Below are positions 13,996 to 24,300 of a stretch of 64,000 nucleotides of DNA, piece by piece; within the stretch, counting starts at the first letter, position 1, and each line of letters opens with the position of its first letter. The DNA is taken from the NCBI GenBank assembly GCA_963930655.1, contig OZ005608.1:26685271-26749270 (forward strand). The letters run 5' to 3'. The DNA is from Myrica gale. Lineage: Eukaryota; Streptophyta; Magnoliopsida; Fagales; Myricaceae. The notes below the pieces were generated by a model, which was not told the origin of the DNA, ran no database searches, and saw only the letters and a program-made list of their open reading frames with translations. A program made the translations under genes and the position numbers.

Positions 13996-14186
13996 ACCTG
14001 GAGTCGAACTCCAGATGTTGGGATTAAAGGGAGAAAGACCACTGAGCCAGACGCGTGGTTATTGACTTATACGCGGCTGAATTTATTTAAACGTTTACAA
14101 GTTTTATTTTGAAAATGAGGGAACGCGAGAACTCGAACCCGCGCCCTAAAAGAAAGATGATTGGTAACGTAACCGCTGAGGCGCTT
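13996..14186 (-). other. Two tRNA-like (Pol III box A/box B) segments inside the solo LTR
   Basis: On the minus strand, TGGCTCAGTGG (complement of 14039-14049) matches the Pol III box A consensus TRGCNNAGYGG. About 28 bp downstream, AGTTCGACTCC (complement of 14000-14010) is one base from box B GGTTCGANTCC. A second pair lies at 14173-14183 (CGCCTCAGCGG, weaker box A) and 14129-14139 (GGTTCGAGTTC). Spacings are those of tRNA genes and tRNA-derived SINEs. No cloverleaf or anticodon arm is evident, so these are tRNA-like fragments, not tRNA genes. Confidence 0.4.
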
Positions 14187-14478
14187 CACGCGTTTGTTGA
14201 TATTTCTCTGGTTTTATTTTTATTTAAACATGTTTTGTCAAATTACATTTTTGAGTGAAACGGTGCGTTTCACGTATCTTCTTCTTCCCCAAATCTGAAA
14301 CTCACGATTTCTAGCCCTAGCCGCCGTTTTCAACGTTATAATCTCTCTCTCATCGATTTCTCAGCCGTTTCAACACCTTTTCGTCTAATTTTCGAGGCTT
14401 TTCATTCCAAACGTTCATTTCTCGAAGTTTCTATGTATTTTGGCAACTAATGGCAATAATGAGAGATGTGTGAAGAGG

Positions 14479-16431
14479 CGCACTGAATTTACTATCGTTA
14501 AACATCCATTGTTGTCGTCTAAAGCATCCCACTTAAAGTATGATGTCATATTTTTGGGAAACAATTGTAGCATGTCGTTAAAATAGATAACAAGATTTTG
14601 AAGACATGTAGTACAATTTTTAATATAAGAGGTCAAAGAGGATGAGAGAACTTACGCGCGTACAGTGGCGGAACCAGGACCAAAATTCAGGGGGGTCGAA
14701 TTCTAAAGACGAAATGATAAAATTTTTTTTTCCTTTATAATGCTAAAAATTGTCTTACAATTACAATATCAAAAATTAAAGACTAAAAGCATTAAAAATA
14801 TTACAATATATGTACCCAGTGGCGGAGCCAGAAACCCAATTAATGGGGGGCAAACTTTTTAAGGAAAAATGACAAAAAAAATTTTTTTTACTACTTAATG
14901 CAAAAAAAGTCTGAAGTTCTAAAATTAGTGTTTCCCTTTGCTCCATGCAATGACACATTTGTCTACCTAGAAGTGCAAAATACTCATCCGCCTCATGATA
15001 TTTTGGCAATCAACTTTTTCTTCGTTTTTTTTTCATTCATTCTTTGACTAAGTTAACGTCCATACATAGTGGATATCTAAGTCCACATAATATTGTACCT
15101 CTGAATAGAGGAAACAACACCTGGCTCTTATGATCAGACATCGAGACTTTCACAGACACCCAGCGAGGGTATACCCAGGGAAGAAAAAAAGTGGGTCGCG
15201 GGAACAACCTGCAACCGTACTATCCAAATAATTGAACAATATTTTTTTTTTGCAAAAAGTTACAATAGGAGCTTTTAAGTTTTTTTTAATATAATATGTA
15301 AAAATAAGGGAAAAAAGCAAAAAATGAGAGAGTGAGAGGTGTGAGGACTGATGGTGCCAGTTTAGCTCATTTCTGCTGTGTGGACTGATAGAAAATATCA
15401 TACGATGTTATTGCAGTTTTCTGGGTCAGGGGTATCGGGCTCAGGCTTTATGTGTAAAACATATGTATAGTTGGTCTGAGCCTGAGCTTCAGGGGTATCG
15501 GGCTCAGACCAACTTAATTTTTAAAAAAATAAAAAAATAAAAAAGTAATGAAAAAAAAAAATTTGTGGCGTGAGGGGTAGCGACCCGCCCAGGGTCGCTA
15601 CCCCTCAGTTCCGCCTCTGCGCGCGTACAGTTTCATAACTATGCAGAGATAGGTTTAGAAGATCATCCATCACGAGAATCAGATGGTCTGATTGATAGAA
15701 ATTCCCGCTTGTACGGAATAGGTGGTAAGATGATTGTGAGGATCTCCACGTACTGTGCATGTAGGCCTTGTCAATAAGTGCCCACCTTGGCCTGGAACGA
15801 AAGAGTAAAGGTTTGGATGCTATGTTTGATGCTTTGTTCATGTAATAAAAGACAATCAGAGGAGATATTACTCTTCACCTTCTTTTTCCCTTGGAATGAG
15901 ATGAAGCAACAAAATTTACTGGAGGTTCAATTATGGCAGCCGATTCCAACTTCCATGCCTGCCTATGATTTGACCACTCATCATACTCCGAACTTCCTGT
16001 ATGACACAAATCAAAATAGTCGGTAGCTCCAAAACATCAACATATGGAATTCATCTCACTGCAGTGTACATTACCATAGTTCACCAAAGCATCCATTATA
16101 CGAATAATGAGTATCAATAAAATGCTGTCATCAGACTTTTTCTCTAACAAGTATCTGTCCAATGCAGAAAGGTCAATGAGATTCAGAAAATCAGACCCAG
16201 CAGGATAGAAGGATTGAATCTAGAGGAACACTGTTAAGCGTTACCTGCAAGATGCATGCATAATCTCCGCAGCTTTTTCCCGCAGTTGAGTGCTGCCAAC
16301 ACTCGAACCTGTAGCTCCCGCAATTAAGAAAGAAGTATGATCTGCATCTTCAACTATCGGATTCCTGGACGATGGTCTGAAGTCAGGCAAACAAGACAAT
16401 ACACCTTGCAATGAAGAATCAATACGGAGAA
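14479..16431 (-). pseudogene. Transposed PA200 fragment (exons 18 part to 21), split by a hAT element
   Basis: Positions 14479-14662 and 15628-16431 together repeat 3710-4697 of PA200 copy 1 over 988 bp, in the same orientation. I find only three substitutions by eye (near 15691, 15854 and 15869). The block carries exon 21, exon 20, exon 19 and most of exon 18 with their introns, so it is a DNA copy and not a processed one. It has no start codon and no downstream exons. It is inserted in a solo LTR without visible target-site duplication or transposon ends. Its left edge coincides with the base at which LINE sequence begins beside PA200 copy 1. A 957-bp hAT element plus an 8-bp duplication sits in it at the donor site of exon 21. 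Confidence 0.92.
14663..15619. mobile_element. Non-autonomous hAT element (957 bp) with 8-bp target-site duplication
   Basis: The ends are CAGTGGCGGAACCAG on the left and CAGAGGCGGAACTGA read inward from the right. They are flanked by CGCGCGTA at 14655-14662 and 15620-15627. The unoccupied site exists in the same window: PA200 copy 1 at about 3885-3892 has CGCGCGTA once and no insert, which fixes both borders. The element has no transposase. A second copy of the left terminus (CAGTGGCGGAGCCAG) starts at 14817, so the left end is duplicated or two related elements are nested. Just inside the right end is a strong hairpin, GGGGTAGCGACCC and GGGTCGCTACCCC (about 15574-15604). CAGGGGTATCGGGCTCAG-like direct repeats lie near 15427 and 15489. 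Confidence 0.9.
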
Positions 16432-19400
16432 TATTTAATTTATCGAAGGAAATTGGGTAAGCGGAGCTACTATATTGTTTTCTTCAAAAATTATGAACAC
16501 GTTTTCATAAACGATTTTGTGGAAAATATTTTATTGCAAGTTTATGTTATTTTGAAAACAAATGTGGAATTTTAAAAGACATATTGAGATTGTTTATATG
16601 ACTGTTCTGAATTATTTATCGAAGATTCTGTATTCTGCTAAACATCATTTCTGATTCTGAATCTGAGTTCTGATATTATATATTATATTGTTTTCAAACC
16701 CCGAGACGATGTTATGATTACTGATTACTGCTGCTGTTGGTACCAACTCATTACTGATTACTGGTGCGCCCATTCTTCGGATTGGTTTCTGTGTGGGTTT
16801 CTCCCTAGTGCACACTTAGCGTACGTGGCTAAGTCTTAGTAGGGCAAACTCCACTTTCTGTTGGCTTAATTCGGTTTGGCCGTCGGTTAAGTCGTTGCAC
16901 AACCCTGCCACAGGGGTCAATGTGGCTTACTGTTGATGTCAAAGGAGATTTTCCGATAAAGCTATTATATTTTCTGTATTTCTGTTCAAAGAAAAGAATA
17001 TATGTTTTTATTCTCTGTTTACTGAGTTGTCGAACTCACTCCGTTTTATTTTTTCTTATTTTCAGAGATTGAGCCTAGAGAGCATGTGGGCGGGATAGAT
17101 GAGAGCTTCATTATGGATTTTAATTTGTTAAAGTTTCTGTTTTGAAAACAATATCATTATAATTTGTTTTGTTTCAAATAAATGAGATAAATTCCTTTTA
17201 TTTATTTATGCTGATTTTTGGGGCGTGACAGAAACAACTGGCACTGATCCTAGTGGGTTACCACCAGTTCCCCCACTTAAAAAGAAGAAGAACTCACGGG
17301 AGTCTCCGGTTTGGCAACACTACACTAAGATCACTGATAAAAATGACCCCATGAATGTTAGAGCTGCTTGTCACTATTGTAAAAAAGATTTGTCTGCTCA
17401 TCACAAGAAGAATGTGACATCGGGGTTGCGGCAACATTTAGATGTTTGAGTGTATTACAAGAGGACTTTAGCGGGTCATGTAAATGTTGGTCAAATGTTG
17501 TTGAATCATGATGCATCAAAGGCGAGTAGTGGCAATGTTGGGGTGATGGGGTCACTCGCAAGTTTGATGAGAAGTCAATTAGGAACTTGATTGCGAGAAT
17601 AATCATTGTAGATGAATTGTCATTTCGTACGGTTCAGAAGATCGGGTTTATGACATTGATGCATTATTTGGAACCTAGGTTTAATATGCCTGAGGTATAC
17701 GTTGATGAGAGATTGTATGTCACTGTATTTAAGGGAGAAGATGAAGTTGAAGGAGGGGTTTAGAGTGAAGAAGTATGGAGTTTGCCTCACCACAGATACT
17801 TGGACATCAATTCAAAACTATAACTATATGTGTGTGACTGGACACTTTATTAATTCCAGTTGGACATTGCATAAGAGGATCTTGTTGTTTAAGAGGATCC
17901 AAGATCATAAAGCATCAAATAGTCTATAGGAATTGGAAGACTGTTTGCTTGAATGACAAATTGATGGGTTGCTCACTATTACGGTTGATAATGTGTCCTT
18001 TAATGATTCGACAATTGACCAATTCAAAAGGAGACAACTATTTGAATGTTTAGGTGGTTCAATTTTGAAGGTTGTGTGTGGTCATGGGCATTTACATTTG
18101 TGCTGTTTGTGCACATGTTCTCAAATTGATTGTCTCGGATGGGTTAAAAGATGTGCATAAGTTAATAATTAAAGTACGTAATATGATTAAGTACGTGAAC
18201 TCTTCACCCCAAAGGTTAGAAACTTTCAAGAAAGCTGTTGCAGCAAAAAACATTGCATATAGACAATTTTTGATTCTTGATGTTGCAACCCGCTGGAACT
18301 CCACCTATTTTATGTTGAATGTGGCTGAAAAGCACCATAAAGCATTTGATCATATGATGATATTGTATGTACATTTTGTTCTTTATTTGCAAGAGGATGA
18401 GCATGGAAGGCAAGGATTGGATCCACCTACATTTGAGGATTGAGAGGTAATTCGTCATGCTATAAAATTTTTGAAGTTATTCTATGAGGTGATTTTGCGG
18501 GTATCGGGATCTAACTTGGCTACCTCTAATGTATTCTTTGAAGAATCGACTAAGATTACTAGACATATCACCAGGTATAGATCTAGTGGGCAAAGTATGC
18601 TTGTGGAGATGACAACAAAAATGCAGGCAAAGTATGATAAGTATTGAGATAATTAAGAGGATGTTAATGAGTTTATATTCATTGCAACATTGCTTGATCC
18701 TCGATTCAAGTTGGGGGCATTAGAGTTTTGGTTCAAGAAACATTTGGGGGAGGGAAAAGGGGAGGAGATGACAAACAAAATGAGGAAGGTATTTGAGAGA
18801 TTGTTTGTAGTGGTACTGTCACTACTCCTCCTGCTGTTGTGGATAGCACTGTGCCTATGATTGATGTTGATGATGATGGTGAAGACGATTACTTTACTGA
18901 ATGGAGAGTATCTCAGAGGATGTTGGAGTCCAAATCTGAGATTGAAAGGTATATATTTGAGGGAGTTTAGGAGGTGACTCCAACATTTGATATTCTGAAT
19001 TGGTGGAAGGTGAACTCTGCGAGGTTTTCAATTCTTTCTCAGATAGCCCGTGACGTATTGGCAATCCCTATCACCACTGTGCCCTCTGAGTCAGTGTTTA
19101 GTACTGGAGGTCGGATCTTGGATCCTTTCTTGAGTTCGTTGGCTCCAAAAACTGCAAAAAAAGACTTATATGTGTTTAGAATTAGTTGAAAGGTGACCCT
19201 ATTTGTGGGACTGGTTGATGCCCAACTCGAAGTGTCTGATAATATAATTGAAGATGAAGAGACTTATGGCTTGATTCAGGTAAATTTATTCTTTGGTTGT
19301 TACTTGAATCTTGATGCTCGATTTAATTTAATCATTATATCGTGATGATCTTATTTCTTAATTATGTAGAGTTACTTGCTTTGACGACGGAGATCGAGAT

Positions 19401-20176
19401 GGAGTAGGACGCATCTTATTGCACTTGCCCCACCTTTGAGTCTTTTTTTATACTCTTACATTTGGACAATTTTTTTTTGGTGTATCATTAATGTATAGTG
19501 TTGTATTTGAGTAATTTTACAGTGTAAACTTATAGTATGTATTTGTTGTAGTCCTGTAAGTAGTAAGTTGTAACTTGTATGTAGTTTTTTGGATTTAGAA
19601 TATAGTCAAATTACGTCTTAGTGTTTTAATTGTGAGAAATGAGAATGATCGATATTGGGTTACTATTTATTGGTCATTCTCAAAAATGGGGTATATAGAA
19701 AAAAGGTCATATGATAAGAATCTCCATGATTAACTATAGTCATGGGGATCAATAATATGACCTACGTTTCAATATTTATAATTTTAGATACAATTTCAAT
19801 TATATTTCTCTGTTTATTTCATAATTTGTTTTAGATTTTTAGACACAAATTTGAATTTGGTTTTAACCTTAACGTTTGATTAGAAAAAGAAAAACAAATA
19901 AACAAAAGAGCAAATGACCTTTGCTGGAAGCACATAAAAGAACTAAAGATTTATAAAACGTGGAGAAGCAATTCACATCATCAAAGAAATGGGTCCAAAC
20001 CGTGGCCCAAATGGCAAAACAACTAGCGAAAACAGCAAAAAACAGCCCAATAGGCACACAAAAACAGGCCCAACGTTGGAAGCGGTTCATCGCTATCGCT
20101 GGGCACCGGTACCGATTGCACAAATTTCATCACCGTTTCAGGCGATAGTGGTGGGAAAAAACTGCCACCACCCCTG

Positions 20177-21375
20177 CACAACCCTAATAGTCGTAATGGA
20201 TTCCGTTTGGGTCGTCGTTTCTATGCCAAGTCCTCGCTTCTGGCTTCTAGAAGAAGAGACAGGGAGTTTGGGAGAGACCGACTCCGGTTGTTGGTAAAAG
20301 CGAATAAAATCGTTAATTTATTTTTACTTGTAATTTGGTTGACATATTTTATAAAGGGTTTGATAATTTAATGCGTTACACGTGCTGGGGGGAGTTGGTC
20401 GTTGAAAGAAATGTTAACAGACTTCAGCACTTACACGGGAGTTTTGTTTTTGTTTTTTTTTTTACTAAATTACTCCATTATTCCATGCGATTTTCAAGAA
20501 ATGTGATTTGATCAATTTTCAATTTTCACATTTTCAAATTATTTTTAATGAAATAGCCATTGCTAATATGTGTAGATGAGTAAGCAGGTTTAACATGATT
20601 ACCGTCAGCGGCAACTTTCGTTGTCCTATCTGATGGAAGGACTAATGTGGGAAATGATCCTAACTCCAAAGGTTCACGTAGGAAAAAATTTAACTTAAAA
20701 GACCAATCTAAAAATTGGTCAAACTCCAAGAACTAACCGGATAATTTAGCCTTATTTTTGTATTGGTCGGCACAAAATATATATTAAAGCGAGCCCCAAT
20801 GCCCATAAAGTTGTACAACGGCCAGTAGAAGAAGATACCTTCGGCTTTGGGGTCTCGATGGGCTTTTTGTAGCTTCCTAGTGGCAATGGGCCGTTCAACT
20901 TGGGGAATCTTATTCGTGTACAGTTACGCTTTCGTGACAGGAGAGAGAGTGACGTCGTTAAGTCACAAGTGACGTGAATTAATCCAAAATGTCTGAAATA
21001 AAATTTTTAAAAATAAAAGAATGAATAAAAAATAGATTAATGAAATAATATTTTGATATATATATAATTTTTCATGCGATTTAAGTATTATATATTTTTT
21101 TAAAAATAATTTATAAAAATTTTGAATTTAATTTGTTTTCTAAAAAACTAATAAAGATTTTACTGTTGACTTAATTTTTTTTTACTTTAACCTTATTTTC
21201 AAGTACCTGTCAAATATCTGAAAACAAGTAAATCAAATTACAAAATTTATTCTCCAAAACAAACATCACTAACCTTCTTTTGTGATTCAATAAACTACTT
21301 CATTTCCCAAGAAGAAAAGTCTCAAGCGACCTCTTTTTTTTTTTTGTATTTTTGTATTTTTGCTCTTTCTAGAGA
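20177..21375. other. Intergenic region downstream of PA200 copy 2
   Basis: AT-rich DNA between the hAT remnant and the end of PA200 copy 2. It should hold the PA200 3' UTR and poly(A) signal (minus strand, just below 21376). The short open frames show no family resemblance. No repeats with clear ends were recognised. Confidence 0.45.
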
Positions 21376-24300
21376 TCAAGCAAAATATGAGGCTGAAGAG
21401 GATGTACTAGCCAGAACCTGCAAGTGAAATTGAACTAGTAACTAGACATTCTGATAGAAGGTAGAATTAATTGTAAAAGAATACCCAATTGAATCCACCT
21501 CAAGCTGCTCCTCAGTAAATGAATTTTTGTGGATTTCCCATGTATCTGCATGAGTTCTCCGGAACTCTGCAACTGCTTTTGTGACTGTGGTTTTCACAGG
21601 AGATGGCTCCCCACCAAAATGAGCCAGTAATGTAACATGCTCTGGCAGCCAACTGAAACAATATTTTTTTTTTAACTCAGTAAGGTATAAAGAGATAAAA
21701 AAAAAGCCATCATTAGGGGATGCAAAATTTTGAGGGAAAATAACAAATACTAATCGTTTTAAATGCTCAATCAGCATCCCCTTCCTTTGACCAAACCTAG
21801 GTCTAATCACAAGCCAATAATCTAATAATGAGAGGACTCCAATAATCTTATCAAAACACTTGGCTGATGGCTCCAAGCAGAACATGACAATACAGTCTTG
21901 TGTAGGTGCCTCAGTCATCATTAAAATTATGAGATGACCACTATAATCTAGTCAAGCATCTCGCATTGGACACTGAACAGTCGATCAGTTTAGACAACGG
22001 TACATGGTAAACGTAGGCCAACAAAGAGTGGTTGAACTCCTCTCCTATCTGCTCACGATAAGGGTAGTTTAGCTGATGACTCCAAACAGAACATGTCAAA
22101 TTGCCCGTTCTTTATGCAGAAGCAAATGCTGAATTATTCTTGATGTTTGAAACTGCTGAAGAATTACTATATTGTCGAATGTACTGGAACTGAAAGAGTG
22201 CAATAACTCCACTTGTGCCTGAAGTTCTTCTGGTTGCCTAACATGCCTTATTAGACCTGAACTGTTCATGGATAAGGCATATGAACAATTTTTGGAAGGT
22301 CATTGCCAGACACATTTGTAAATTTTTTCTCCTTTTGCACTATTTTGAAGACACTAGACACTATCACTGTCTTAAAGTGGCAGTAGTTTAGTCTAGGTTG
22401 ACCACCTTCTTCAGTCAAACAACCAGAACTTATTTCGAAATTATAAGTGACAAGTGAATATCTATAAATTCTTGCAAAGTAAAAAGCTATGAATTCAGCA
22501 ATCGCAAAATGATGAGAATTTCCTGTGTTTCCCAAGAAAGATAGTACCCAAATATATTTCCGATTGCTCATGCTTGTCCAAATTAACAATCAATTTTTTT
22601 CCCAATTCCTGGGTTGCCACAAAATCACATGTGAATATAAAACAAGAAGCCCTTATTTGTTGATAGTGATCTCTAAGAATTGTAAACAATTTTCAAACTG
22701 CTATTTTTACGACCAAATGGGCTTTAGTAACACTGGACCTCCAATACATGGTGCTACCTAAGTCAACACTTAGCAGCTTCATCAATTATTCACAATGAAG
22801 TCCTTAACAGATAGTTCTGCAAACACATTATAATCGAATTTCTTTCTTTAATGTAACAAACCTGGGCATATCGCAAGGGGCTGACAATACAGAAGCTGTC
22901 AAAGCAAGAACAGGACCATGAATAGAGGCTACAGATTGACCCTCACTTAAATTTCTGCATTTTGTTAATCACAAACTTCAGATCAGAGCATACGATGATA
23001 CATATTCCCAGAACCTAATACATGAGACAACAGATGTTGGAAGCACAAGTAAGAAATGCATGGATGCATACATGACTATTTCCGTCAGGGATAAATTACG
23101 TCTGCTATGAATGTTCATCAGTGACACAAAGCATAAAAATCAGTAGTTGGATTCCCATGAAAGATATAGGCATGTTATATTTGATGCTTCATCAGATGTC
23201 CAACGTTGAATATATAACTTATATTCCGAATAAGTTGCACACACCCTGCATATGGATTCTAGTAGTTGATGCAATTAACTACCAGAGGACAATTTAGGTT
23301 CTCTTCACTAAAGTTTAATATCTATAAATGATTGGCTGAGACAAATTCACCATACTGTGATGCACAGGATTACGATAACAAGAAAAGAAGAACTTATCCA
23401 TAGCATAATCATAAAAAAGTGAATGTGTTGAAGGTATTGATAAACTGGGAATAGCATCTGGTCCATGGAGTATTTTTGTTGCTATCATTGAGTATGGGCA
23501 AGGTCGACGTAGAGGGGTGGTTATGATCCCAGAAGGTGTCGATGGGAGAAGTTGTATTTTGTTGGCTGATTGTTTTCAGACTGTTGTCGATTTTCTGGGC
23601 GCTTATAGGCGAGGAGGATCATTGTCGTTTGATGAGGGCCGGAGGTTAGGTGTCTCATTTGCCGATGCCGTTAAGAGGAATCCTTCGCCAGTCTCCGGCA
23701 TGCTTCATTCAAATTTTGAAGCCAAGCCGAAAGCTGCAGAGGGGTCTGGCGCTACGTCTGCGCATGCGACGAAAAGGGCGGTGCCTGCCATTGTGGCAGC
23801 TGACAGTTCAGGTCCCAAGGGAGGGCGAATTAATGCGTTGTCGTTGGAGCATTCGAGTGAGGCATTCTGTTCGAAGCATTTTCGAACTAGACTCGTGGGC
23901 CTAAAAGCGGAATTGGAGGCCCTAATTCAGGACTTTAGTCTGATGGGTGAGGCTGGCTCTCTTGGTTTGGGCCTCGACTGTAAGGATTATGGGGGTAAGG
24001 CTCAGTGTTCGTTGAGCCAAGTTGTGTCTTCCGAATGGCCTGGGCTAGATATCGTTTTCTGCGGACCCAGTGACGTGAGTGGAGGGCTGGAGCTTAGTTC
24101 TTTTGATTCGGATGGGGCGGTGGACCTCGTGGGTTTAGGGCTGCCCGACCCAACATCTACGGGAGACATCGTGGGCCCCCAGTTAACTGACCCGGAGGTG
24201 GTCCATGTTTATCAGCTTCGGGAGGATGGTTCGACGTCCTCTGGGGTGGCAGTGGGTCTAGCCGGTGTTCTGCCGTCGCCGGGAGCTCCTATCGACTCCG

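Larger units (their letters stand above)
13958..17230 (+). mobile_element. Solo LTR (LTR-retrotransposon family TGTGATAACCC...GGGGCGTGACA), carrying insertions
   Basis: The block begins TGTGATAACCCGG and ends GGGGCGTGACA, so it has TG...CA termini. It is flanked by the 5-bp duplication GAAAC at 13953-13957 and 17231-17235. No internal retrotransposon domains are present, which marks a solo LTR left by recombination between two LTRs. Subtracting the 1953 bp of foreign DNA (14479-16431) leaves about 1320 bp. It interrupts the hAT transposase between the N-terminal tail and the BED finger. Near its 3' end are a polyadenylation-like AATAAATGAGATAAATT and TTTTTGGGGCGTGACA. The family is probably Ty3/gypsy-like, but cannot be assigned with certainty from an LTR alone. 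Confidence 0.8.
13602..19189 (+). pseudogene. hAT-family transposase, broken
   Basis: The likely start is MDTTQSRTPINESG at 13602, directly after an intron acceptor. The frame is interrupted by a MITE and by a solo LTR, and resumes at 17236. A BED zinc finger follows (CHYCKKDLSAHH, about 17370-17415), then the hAT core block LTTDTWTSIQNYNYMCVTGH (17786-17845), the RWNSTYFML motif (about 18290-18320) and the C-terminal dimerisation domain (FDILNWWKVN...VLAIPITTVPSESVFS, about 18980-19110). In-frame stops occur (after the BED finger at 17447, near 17926 and near 18440), and frameshifts separate the parts, so it is inactive even without the insertions. Ac/Tag-like BED transposases of plants are usually 650-800 aa, and the domain order here fits that. 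Confidence 0.85.
12457..20176 (+). mobile_element. Autonomous hAT (Ac/Tam3-like) transposon remnant, heavily nested
   Basis: The region carries an hAT transposase (13602-19189) with leader-like sequence and an acceptor (TTTTCAG) just before its start codon. The proposed left end is TAGGGGTATTCACCGG at 12457, followed by a CGGTACCGGT subterminal motif. A candidate right end is ACCCCTG at 20170-20176, with the same CGGTACCGGT motif about 70 bp inside. I see no matching 8-bp target-site duplication at these two points, so the limits are tentative. Insertions inside it are a MITE (13673-13861) and a solo LTR (13958-17230) that itself holds further insertions. Without the LTR block the element would be about 4.4 kb, a normal size for an autonomous plant hAT. 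Confidence 0.5.

Noticed and set aside
13996-14186. Functional tRNA genes
   Set aside because: Box A and box B are present but I could not fold acceptor and anticodon stems, and the segments lie in an LTR.
15574-15604. GC-rich inverted repeat considered as a transcription terminator
   Set aside because: It lies just inside the right end of a hAT element in a plant genome; subterminal element structure is the simpler reading.
12457-20176. An 8-bp target-site duplication for the large hAT element
   Set aside because: GTAGTCGC on the left and CACAACCC on the right do not match, so the outer limits are only proposed.
19989-20297. Plus-strand 102-codon frame starting MGPNRGPNGKTT
   Set aside because: Low-complexity composition near the proposed hAT right end; no conserved motif and no homologous partner seen.
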